DNA of 64,000 nucleotides, taken from positions 1-64,000 of the forward strand of contig NZ_NPMN01000009.1 of assembly GCF_002266425.1 (NCBI RefSeq), written 5' to 3'. A program made the translations under genes and the position numbers. The notes below the pieces were generated by a model that worked only from the letters and a program-made list of their open reading frames with translations, was not told the DNA's origin and ran no database searches. Source of the stretch: Tissierella sp. P1. Its GTDB lineage: Bacteria > Bacillota > Clostridia > Tissierellales > Tissierellaceae. Shown piece by piece: positions 54,755 through 62,298 of the stretch (position 1 is its first letter; each line of letters opens with the position of its first letter).

Positions 54755-55039
54755 TTGAAACTTATTATCGCTATAATTCAAGATGAATATATTACAAAGG
54801 TTATAAAAGCTTTAATGGAAAATAAAATAAGAACCACAAAGCTTTCCTCAACAGGTGGTTTTCTCAAATCTGGAAATACTACACTTTTCATAGGTGTGGA
54901 AGATAATAAAGTAGATGAGGTAGTAGAATTAATAAGGAAAGAATGTGTTAGCAAAAAAGTAAAATCAGGAAATGATGAAATAACTGTTGGAGGCGCTAAT
55001 CTATTTGTAATGGATATAGATAAATATATGAAGATATAG
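54755..55039 (+). CDS. DarA-like c-di-AMP receptor 2
   Basis: A 94-residue PII-like protein, paralogue of the gene 12 bases upstream: 'MKLIIAIIQDEYITKVIKALMENKIRTTKLSSTGGFLKSGNTTLFIGVEDN'. The C-terminal half is shorter because the 'TMPGDTYIPFP' loop of the first copy is absent, so the lid of the nucleotide pocket may differ. TTG 54755 is used since AAGGAG lies 7 bases before it; the upstream GTG overlaps that site. Confidence 0.85.
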   Translation: MKLIIAIIQDEYITKVIKALMENKIRTTKLSSTGGFLKSGNTTLFIGVEDNKVDEVVELIRKECVSKKVKSGNDEITVGGANLFVMDIDKYMKI

Positions 55040-55054
55040 AGTTGAGGGATATAA

Positions 55055-56023
55055 ATGGATTTTAATAAGATTCTAGGACATGAAAAGCAAATAGAGGCTT
55101 TAAAAAACTCCATAAGGAATAAAAGTATTAGCCATTGCTATTTATTTAAAGGGGAAAAAGGCTTAGGGAAAAGAAATTTGGCCCTAGCCTTTTCTAAAAC
55201 ACTTCTTTGTAGAGAAGGACAGGCTGAACCATGTAATAAATGTAGTTCTTGTATTAAATTTGATAGTGAAAATCATCCGGATTTTAAAATTTTGTCTCCT
55301 GAAAAGGGAATAATAAAAAAATCTGAAATAGAGAAACTAATTAATTCCATGGCAACGTCCCCATTTGAGAGTAAAAGAAAAGTATTCATTATTGATGATT
55401 GTGATATGATGAGACTAGAGAGTCAAAATGCTTTACTTAAAACATTAGAAGAACCCCCAGAATATATTAATATAATTTTAGTTACTTCCAGTAGTAGTAA
55501 ATTACTTCCAACAATATTATCTAGATGTCAAATAGTCAAATTTTATCCACTGGATATTTCTAAGATAATAGATTTGTTAATGAGAGACTATGGAATTGAT
55601 GAGAATAGGGCTAAATTTATTGCAGGTATTACAAAGGGGTCTGTGGAGAAATCTATAGAATTAGCTGAATCAAATAGCTTTTTTGATAAAAGAGAGGAAA
55701 TCATAAAGATAATAGATGGTCTGTTAAAGGGTGATAAAACAAAAGCTCTTACTTCTATGGACTTTTTTAATGAAAATAAGGAAAATATTGAGGAAATATT
55801 AGATATTATTCTTTATTGGTTTAGGGATTTGCTTATTTATAAAGAAATAGGAAACACTGGCCTTTTAATAAATAAAGATAAGATTGAGATATTATCCAAG
55901 GAATCCTTTATAGATTTAAATAGAATTAATGATATAATATATAAAGTAGAAGATACTAAGATAAATATTAAAAGGAATGTGAACTTTAGTTTATCCATAG
56001 AAACTATGCTTCTCAGTATATAG
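55055..56023 (+). CDS. holB: DNA polymerase III delta' subunit
   Basis: A 322-residue clamp-loader subunit. 'GHEKQIEALKNSI' opens the AAA+ fold, 'FKGEKGLGKRNLA' is the modified P-loop, and the zinc module is 'CREGQAEPCNKCSSCIKF' (four Cys). 'FIIDDCDMMRLESQNALLKTLEEPPE' is Walker B and the SRC motif is 'LPTILSRCQIV'. Loads the sliding clamp with DnaX. It lies between darA and ricT as in Bacillus. Confidence 0.92.
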   Translation: MDFNKILGHEKQIEALKNSIRNKSISHCYLFKGEKGLGKRNLALAFSKTLLCREGQAEPCNKCSSCIKFDSENHPDFKILSPEKGIIKKSEIEKLINSMATSPFESKRKVFIIDDCDMMRLESQNALLKTLEEPPEYINIILVTSSSSKLLPTILSRCQIVKFYPLDISKIIDLLMRDYGIDENRAKFIAGITKGSVEKSIELAESNSFFDKREEIIKIIDGLLKGDKTKALTSMDFFNENKENIEEILDIILYWFRDLLIYKEIGNTGLLINKDKIEILSKESFIDLNRINDIIYKVEDTKINIKRNVNFSLSIETMLLSI

Positions 56024-56038
56024 GAGGAATTAATTATA

Positions 56039-56937
56039 ATGGTAACAGTAGTGGGAGTGAGATTTAAGAAAGCAGGAAAAATTTATTATTTCGACCCTGA
56101 TGATATAGATGTAAAATTTAATGATTTTGTCGTAGTTGAAACAGCTAGAGGAATAGAATTTGGCCATGTAGTAGTGGGACCAAAGGAAGTTACAGAGAGT
56201 GAAATAGTAGCTCCCCTAAAAAAAGTTATTAGGGTAGCTTTAGATGAAGACTTTGATATTCATAGAGAAAATAAAAGAAAAGCCAATGAAGCAATATCCA
56301 TATGTCAACAAAAGGTAGAAGAACATGGATTATCTATGAAATTAGTCGATGTGGAATATACCTTTGACAATAATAAAGTAATATTTTATTTTACTGCTGA
56401 TGGCCGGGTGGATTTTAGAGAGTTAGTAAAGGATTTAGCTGCTATATTTAAAACCAGAATTGAGCTTAGACAAATAGGAGTAAGAGATGAAGCTAAGATG
56501 GTAGGTGGCATAGGACCTTGTGGAAAGGTAGTATGCTGTGGGCAATTCTTAGGTGAATTTGAGCCAGTATCTATAAAAATGGCTAAGGAGCAATCTTTAT
56601 CTTTAAATCCAACTAAAATATCTGGACTTTGTGGAAGACTCATGTGTTGTCTAAAATATGAACATGATGTATACGAGGAATTATTGCTAAAATGCCACAA
56701 GTAGGAGCTATAGTTATTACCCCAGAGGGAAGAGGAACTGTTGTTGAGACATTTACTCTGCTTGAAAAGGTAAAAGTAAAGGTAAGATTAAAAGATAATA
56801 CAGATGACTTATTATACTTCCAAGTTAAGGAGATAGAAGATACGGGAGAAGTAGATTCAGCATATGAGAAGGTAATGGAGCTAGTACAGGAAGTTATAGA
56901 CGTGGAGGAAATAGATATTAAAAGTTTAGAAGATTAG
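56039..56937 (+). pseudogene. ricT: RicT (YaaT) PSP1-domain protein, single frameshift
   Basis: Frame 1 (to 56704) has the PSP1 domain with 'VGVRFKKAGKIYYFDPDDIDV', 'IELRQIGVRDEAKMVGGIGPCGKVVCCGQFL' type and 'LCGRLMCCLKYEHDVYEELLLK'. These hold the Cys that bind [4Fe-4S] clusters in the RicAFT complex. Frame 2 (from about 56690) adds the remaining 80 residues, 'MPQVGAIVITPEGRGTVVE', which is the usual RicT C-terminus. One A is missing from an A run near 56690. Repaired it is 299 residues. RicT supports RNase Y-dependent mRNA maturation and sporulation. Confidence 0.87.
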
Positions 56938-57035
56938 GTAAAAGTTAAATAAATTTAAAATCTCTTTTAATATTGAGCGAAATCTGTTAAAATTAAATCG
57001 TATTAACATACAAGCATAACAAGGGGGTGAAACAA

Positions 57036-57203
57036 TTGGCATATAAGATTCATGATGATTGTATTGCATGTGGCGCTTGCCAAGCGGAATGTCCAGTTGA
57101 CGCTATATCTGCAGGAGATATCTATGTTATAGACCCTGAAAAATGTATTGACTGTGGTGCATGTGCTAACGTTTGTCCAGTAGACGCACCTAAGCCAGAA
57201 TAG
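57036..57203 (+). CDS. 2[4Fe-4S] ferredoxin
   Basis: 55 residues with two perfect clusters: 'CIACGACQAECPVDAIS' and 'CIDCGACANVCPVDAP'. This is a clostridial-type ferredoxin, an electron carrier at very low potential and a plausible donor for radical SAM enzymes, the corrinoid activator and double-cubane enzymes, though that is inference. TTG start 5 bases from AAGGGGGTGAAA; a strong terminator follows. Confidence 0.93.
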   Translation: MAYKIHDDCIACGACQAECPVDAISAGDIYVIDPEKCIDCGACANVCPVDAPKPE

Positions 57204-57210
57204 TACTTAG

Positions 57211-57240
57211 AAAAAAGACCCTTAAGGGTCTTTTTTATTA
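57211..57240 (+). terminator. Terminator of the ferredoxin gene
   Basis: AAAAAAGACCC TTAA GGGTCTTTTTT. Confidence 0.92.
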
Positions 57241-57307
57241 AAAGAGATATAAAATTATATGTTTATATAACTTTATGTTCCATTAGAGGAAATTAAAGGA
57301 GAATTCT

Positions 57308-58039
57308 ATGTTAAGAGATGATGAGAGAATAGATATAATTCCGGGGTCTGATTTTAAAATAATACAAAATAAAAATAAATTTTCTTACGGTACTGATGCT
57401 ATATTCCTATCCCACTTTGCAAAATCTAAGGGAAAAGTAGTAGATTTAGGAACTGGTACGGGAATTATACCTTTGAGGCTATATGCAAAGGACAAAGTGG
57501 ATATAATCTATGGTGTAGAAATTCAAGAAGAAGTAGCAGATATGGCAAAAAGATCCATAGAATTAAATAATTTAGAAGAAAAGATTAATATCCTAAATAT
57601 GGATTTAAAGGAGCTACCAGCAAAATTTGGCAGGAATTCAATAGATACTATTACAACAAATCCCCCATATATGAAAGCAGGAGGAGCATTAGTAAATCCT
57701 GAGGAGAATTTTGCCATATCCCGCCACGAAATAGCTTGTACTCTTGAGGATATAATTAAAGTTAGCGAATATCTATTAAAGCCATTAGGAAAATTTTATA
57801 TGGTTCATAGGCCAGATAGATTGGTAGATATAATTTATAGCCTTAGAAAATATAAATTGGAGCCAAAATACATAAGATTTGTTCAGCCAAAATTAACTAA
57901 AAAACCTAATTTAGTATTAATTGAAGCAGTAAAGACAGGTAAACCTGATTTGAAATTTTATGATCCATTGATAGTGTATAATGAAGATGGATCTTATACA
58001 GATGAAATAAGTATAATTTATGGTGACCTTTATAGGTAG
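57308..58039 (+). CDS. trmN6: tRNA1(Val) (adenine-N6)-methyltransferase-like (YabB/TrmN6)
   Basis: A 243-residue Rossmann methyltransferase: 'GTDAIFLSHFAKSKGKVVDLGTGTGIIPLRL' has the SAM glycine loop, 'VEIQEEVADMAKRSI' motif II and 'TTNPPYMKAGGA' the catalytic NPPY of N6-adenine methyltransferases. Matches YabB/TrmN6, which methylates A37 of tRNA-Val. Synteny with rsmI downstream is as in Bacillus. Confidence 0.9.
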   Translation: MLRDDERIDIIPGSDFKIIQNKNKFSYGTDAIFLSHFAKSKGKVVDLGTGTGIIPLRLYAKDKVDIIYGVEIQEEVADMAKRSIELNNLEEKINILNMDLKELPAKFGRNSIDTITTNPPYMKAGGALVNPEENFAISRHEIACTLEDIIKVSEYLLKPLGKFYMVHRPDRLVDIIYSLRKYKLEPKYIRFVQPKLTKKPNLVLIEAVKTGKPDLKFYDPLIVYNEDGSYTDEISIIYGDLYR

Positions 58040-58093
58040 CTTATCAAGGATTGGAGATGCACTAAAATCATACTTATTGGAAGGAGAAATAAG

Positions 58094-58924
58094 ATGGAAA
58101 GAGGAGTTCTATATATATGTCCTACTCCCATTGGAAATCTTGAGGATATTACCCTTAGGACCATAAGGATATTAGGAGAAGTAGATTTGGTTGCCGCTGA
58201 GGACACTAGACATACTATTAAGCTGTTGAATCATTATGATATTAAAAAGCCTTTAACATCATATCATGAGCATAATATAAAGGAAAAAGGAACTGAGTTA
58301 ATAGAAAAATTAAGTTCTGGCCAAAACATTGCATTAGTATCGGATGCTGGAATGCCAGGTATATCTGATCCCGGGCAAGAACTTATAAGACAAGCAATCG
58401 ATGAAGGAATAGAAGTAATTGCATTACCAGGAGCTACAGCCTCTATTACTGCTCTAGTTATTTCAGGATTATCAACGGAGAAGTTTATTTTTGAAGGTTT
58501 TTTATCTTCTAAAAAGGGAGAAAGAAAAAAGGAACTTGCTAAGATTAAAGAATATACGAAAACAACGATTATTTATGAAGCACCTCATAGATTAATGAAC
58601 TTACTAGAGGATATGGAAGATATATTAGGAGATAGACAAATTTCTATTTCTAGAGAATTGACAAAAAAATATGAAGAAACCTTTCGTGGTACAGCGCCAC
58701 AAGCATTAGAGAAATTTAAAGATTCTGGAGTAAAAGGTGAATTCGTTATAATAGTTGATGGAAATCATGAAGAAAAAGAGGTACAAGAAATAGATATAGG
58801 CTTATTACTAGAAAAATATATAGATGAAGGCTTGACTAAAAAGGAAGCAGTAAAAAAAGTATCAGAAGAATACAATATACCGAAAAATTTGGTGTATAAA
58901 GAAAGCATTAGAATCAGTGAATAG
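58094..58924 (+). CDS. rsmI: 16S rRNA (cytidine1402-2'-O)-methyltransferase
   Basis: A 276-residue tetrapyrrole-methylase fold protein: 'LYICPTPIGNLEDITLRTIRIL' , 'VAAEDTRHTIKLLNHYDI', 'LVSDAGMPGISDPGQELI' and 'IALPGATASITALVISGL' are RsmI signatures; 'IYEAPHRLMNLLEDM' follows. It modifies C1402 in the decoding centre. The AGTGAATAGT repeat copy 3 begins inside its last codons. Confidence 0.92.
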   Translation: MERGVLYICPTPIGNLEDITLRTIRILGEVDLVAAEDTRHTIKLLNHYDIKKPLTSYHEHNIKEKGTELIEKLSSGQNIALVSDAGMPGISDPGQELIRQAIDEGIEVIALPGATASITALVISGLSTEKFIFEGFLSSKKGERKKELAKIKEYTKTTIIYEAPHRLMNLLEDMEDILGDRQISISRELTKKYEETFRGTAPQALEKFKDSGVKGEFVIIVDGNHEEKEVQEIDIGLLLEKYIDEGLTKKEAVKKVSEEYNIPKNLVYKESIRISE

Positions 58925-59005
58925 TGAAAAGTGAATAGTTTGTAGTAAGGCTTTTGGGTCTTTTAATCTTTTCAACTATTAGTTATTCACTATTAACTAT
59001 TCACT
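58916..59005. repeat. AGTGAATAGT palindromic repeat, copy 3
   Basis: Core GTAAGGCTTTTGGGTCTTTT, flanked by AGTGAATAGTGA and ACTATTAGTTATTCACT. Its core reappears reversed in copy 4. Confidence 0.87.
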
Positions 59006-59015
59006 AAACAAAGGG

Positions 59016-60011
59016 GTGATTGCCATTTATACTATACATAATGAATTAAAAGAAAAGATATCTAATTTAAACAGTTTAATACAAGACAAATATAAGGAAG
59101 TATTGTCTTTAGATAAAAATATATTAAGAGAATTTATAAAGGAGCATGTAGGTTCTATTAAATCAATGAAAAAATTAGAAAACAATCATTTAGCTCTATA
59201 TGAAGCCAAAGGTGGTATTGTTGGAGTGGATGGTTCTACAAATAGGATGGGTGGAGCTTATCCTCATTTTGTAGATGTCTTTCAAGGTTTAGCCAAATCA
59301 ACTATAATTAAAGACAAGCCTATATTTAAATCAGATATATATACTCCATTATTTTCTGAAAGAGAAGAAAATATATTGGAAGAAGATGAAAAAATAATAG
59401 TAGATAAGAGGAATAAGCTGTTAGCTAGTATAGAGGTAGAAGTTGCTCTTGAAGCTGCTAAGAGATTTAAGCCCTATGCAATTCTTATGGATGGTTCACT
59501 TATTAGATATAATATAGATTCCTATGATTTGTGGGTAGAATTAAGGGAAGAATGTGAAAGACAGGGTATCCTTTTAGTTGGGGTTATCAAAGACATAAAA
59601 ACTTCTATCATAGGAGATAAGCTAGGAGAAGTATATCCTAAAATGAACATAAATGCCTATGATAGGGAGTTATTATTTGGGCAATTAGAGTATGGTGAGA
59701 TGATAATTATAGATGACGAAGCTAACAAGAAGAAGGAAGCGGGATATTCTTCTGTATTTATGAGGTCCTCATTAGCCCCTACGGTTATAGGAATGGATAT
59801 TATAGATAGTCAGAAAGACTATTTAGAGGAGATGGGAAGGCTAGTTTTCACTTTAACTCCAGAAAATAGCAGAGGAGTACCTCTATGGCTGGATATAGTA
59901 GATAAAGAGGTCAAAATATCTGATGCTATGATAAAGGGACTTATGGAAAGGTATATGGACAGAGATTTGTATGAAAGGTTTTTTATATCAGAAAGAGCTA
60001 AAAGACAGTGA
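59016..60011 (+). CDS. nurA: NurA-domain nuclease
   Basis: 331 residues with the NurA fold: 'IVGVDGSTNRMGGAYPHFVDVF' holds the first metal-binding Asp; 'AILMDGSLIRYN' and 'LVGVIKDIKTS' give further acidic or active-site residues; 'FTLTPENSRGVPLWLDIVDKEV' closes the domain. NurA 5'-3' nuclease works with the HerA translocase (next gene) in DNA-end resection or phage defence. The start is uncertain: GTG 59016 overlaps the AAAGGGG site, and no ATG follows nearby. Confidence 0.85.
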   Translation: MIAIYTIHNELKEKISNLNSLIQDKYKEVLSLDKNILREFIKEHVGSIKSMKKLENNHLALYEAKGGIVGVDGSTNRMGGAYPHFVDVFQGLAKSTIIKDKPIFKSDIYTPLFSEREENILEEDEKIIVDKRNKLLASIEVEVALEAAKRFKPYAILMDGSLIRYNIDSYDLWVELREECERQGILLVGVIKDIKTSIIGDKLGEVYPKMNINAYDRELLFGQLEYGEMIIIDDEANKKKEAGYSSVFMRSSLAPTVIGMDIIDSQKDYLEEMGRLVFTLTPENSRGVPLWLDIVDKEVKISDAMIKGLMERYMDRDLYERFFISERAKRQ

Positions 60012-60109
60012 AAAGTGAATAGTGAATAACTAATAGTTAAAACCTTAAAGACCCAAAAGCCTTACTCAAAACTATTCACTATTCACTATTCACTATTAAC
60101 TATTAACTA
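60007..60109. repeat. AGTGAATAGT palindromic repeat, copy 4 (inverted)
   Basis: Core AAAGACCCAAAAGCCTTACT is the reverse complement of copy 3; together they flank nurA as inverted repeats. Starts 2 codons before the nurA stop codon. Confidence 0.87.
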
Positions 60110-60127
60110 AATAGAAGGGGTGATTAG

Positions 60128-61966
60128 ATGAAGGTAGTGGGTATTACAACTCAACAGGAAGTATTTATAGGTTCCAAAACCAGAAATTTTAGAATAAATG
60201 AGTTTTTAATAATAGAAGATCCATATCAAGGAGATTTAATGGGAGAAGTTGTAGAGGCAAAGACTTTCAACAGATATATACCTCTAAATATAGCAGGAGA
60301 TTTTGTAGACTCTTCTGTATTAGAGTCCCTAAGAACATTAGGCTATAATATTGATGAAGAAACCATTTATATAGCCAAAGTAAGACTTTTAAATGAAGCT
60401 TTATATCCAGTACAAACTGGGTCAGATATTAGATTGCCGGAATTTTATGAAGTAAAGGATTTAATGATAAAGACTAAAAAAGAAGAGGGATTAGTTTTAG
60501 GAGTTATTAGAAATACAGATGATATGGCTTTAGGTATGGATGAGGAATTTAAAAATCTTCTATATACCTTTGAAGAAAAAGGGCTATGTCCTCAAAGAGA
60601 AATTCCATATATATTAGATATAAAATCTATGCATCATTATCCCCATATCGGTGTGTTCGGAGGTTCAGGTTCAGGTAAATCCTTCGGTCTTAGGGTATTA
60701 TTAGAAGAATTGATGAAACAAAATATTCCTACTATAGTATTAGATCCTCATTTTGAAATGGATTTTAGCCATGTAGCCCCTTATTTAGAAGGAAATACAA
60801 TAAGTTTTGAAGATAAGTTCAAATGTCTACAAGTAGGCTATCATGTGGGAGTAAAATTTGAAGATTTAGCAGTCTCAGATTTAAAGAATTTACTAGATGC
60901 TGCTTCAAACCTTACGGATGCTATGAATAATGTAGTAGATGTATTATTTAAAAAGAGAGATTCTTATCATAGTTTTTACACTAGGTTACAAATGCTGACA
61001 GAGGCCCAAGAGGAAGGTTCCATTGACAGAATAGATAATAGAATTAATTATGCAGATTCAGAAGAAGAGAGAAAGGCATGGGAAAGAAGAAAGGAAACCT
61101 ATCTTAAATACGATAAAAATTGTCCATATAATTCCGTAAAGGGAATAATGTGGAGATTAAAGAGGTTAGATAATGAAGGAGTATTCTCAAAGGATATACG
61201 AGAAATAGAAGAAGGGCTTCAAAGAGGAAAACTAATGGTTATTCAGGGAAATACTAGGATACTTCAGGTATTTAGTACCTATCTATTAAACAATCTTTAT
61301 CACAAGAGAAGAGACTATAAAGATGCCTTGTATAAAAAGACTCATGCTGAGTATTTTCCACCATTTATAGTAGTTACAGATGAAGCTCATAACTTTGCGC
61401 CAAAGGGTTATGATTCTCCATCTAAATCCATACTAAAGGAAATATCTCAGGAAGGTAGAAAATACGGTGCATTTCTAGTTTTAGCAACTCAGAGACCTAC
61501 ATTATTAGATGAAACCATTACAGCACAGTTAAATACCAAATTTATATTTAGAACTGTTAGAGCATCAGATATACAAACTATAAAGGAAGAAACTGACCTT
61601 ACAATGGAAGAAACTAGGAGATTACCATACCTAAGGACAGGTGATGTATTTATTTCATCTGCTTCTATGGGGAGAACTATATTCGCAAGAATAAGAGCTG
61701 CTATAAGTTCTAGCCCTCATACAGAGAATCCATTTGATGAATTAAAAGGCAAAGAAAAAGAAGATGATGATAAATTTATGAAAATTATATCTGGAAAATT
61801 TCCTATAAATGATACTGAACTAATTCATATCATTGGAGAAATAGAAAAAGAAGCGGGCATTACAATGACTATAGAATCATTAGAAGGCAGATTGAAGCAA
61901 ATGGTGGAAAAGGGGCATCTAAAAAGAGAAGAAACCATATTTGGATATAGATATAAAGAAATATAG
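60128..61966 (+). CDS. herA: HerA-type ATPase/translocase
   Basis: 612 residues. The N-terminal beta-barrel HAS domain (residues about 1-130) is followed by 'GVFGGSGSGKSFGLRVLLEEL' (Walker A), 'TIVLDPHFEMDF', 'FIVVTDEAHNFAP' (Walker B), 'SQEGRKYGAFLVLATQRPTLLDETITAQLNTKFIFR' and a C-terminal winged helix ending 'GHLKREETIFGYRYKEI'. It forms a hexamer that moves DNA ends to NurA. It lies in the same transcription direction, 116 bases after nurA, with the repeat between. Confidence 0.9.
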   Translation: MKVVGITTQQEVFIGSKTRNFRINEFLIIEDPYQGDLMGEVVEAKTFNRYIPLNIAGDFVDSSVLESLRTLGYNIDEETIYIAKVRLLNEALYPVQTGSDIRLPEFYEVKDLMIKTKKEEGLVLGVIRNTDDMALGMDEEFKNLLYTFEEKGLCPQREIPYILDIKSMHHYPHIGVFGGSGSGKSFGLRVLLEELMKQNIPTIVLDPHFEMDFSHVAPYLEGNTISFEDKFKCLQVGYHVGVKFEDLAVSDLKNLLDAASNLTDAMNNVVDVLFKKRDSYHSFYTRLQMLTEAQEEGSIDRIDNRINYADSEEERKAWERRKETYLKYDKNCPYNSVKGIMWRLKRLDNEGVFSKDIREIEEGLQRGKLMVIQGNTRILQVFSTYLLNNLYHKRRDYKDALYKKTHAEYFPPFIVVTDEAHNFAPKGYDSPSKSILKEISQEGRKYGAFLVLATQRPTLLDETITAQLNTKFIFRTVRASDIQTIKEETDLTMEETRRLPYLRTGDVFISSASMGRTIFARIRAAISSSPHTENPFDELKGKEKEDDDKFMKIISGKFPINDTELIHIIGEIEKEAGITMTIESLEGRLKQMVEKGHLKREETIFGYRYKEI

Positions 61967-61998
61967 GGATTACTGATAAATTTAAAATATAGTATTAT

Positions 61999-62043
61999 AA
62001 AAAAGCTTCTATTAAAGTATAAAGACATTAATGAAGCTTTTTT
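61999..62043 (+). terminator. Terminator after herA
   Basis: AAAAAAGCTTC / GAAGCTTTTTT around a 23-base loop. Confidence 0.75.
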
Positions 62044-62128
62044 GCCACTGCATAAGCAACTCGGACGAAATCAAAGATTTCGCAAATCTGCTTAAAACTC
62101 ATAAAGATCAATTTCCTTATATAAGAAT
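62044..62128. repeat. Interspersed structured repeat, copy B
   Basis: Matches 28760-28848 over its length. Contains the inverted repeat CGAAATC AAA GATTTCG inside TAAGCA..TGCTTA. The remainder of the 61967-62298 gap is two terminators and short AT-rich sequence. Confidence 0.75.
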
Positions 62129-62156
62129 ATTGAAGTAGGATTTTCCTGTTCGTTAT

Positions 62157-62190
62157 AAAAATATTGTTTGTCTTACAAACAATATTTTTT
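62157..62190 (+). terminator. Second terminator before the GGDEF gene
   Basis: Perfect 14-bp stem AAAAATATTGTTTG and its complement around TCTTA, then T run. Confidence 0.8.
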
Positions 62191-62298
62191 AATATTTAGA
62201 AAAAACTGTCTATTAAGGAGAGTAATGGCAAATTATGGGTATAGATATATTATGTCAAAATAAACATATGTCTATAATAAACTGTCGAGGTGGGGGAT

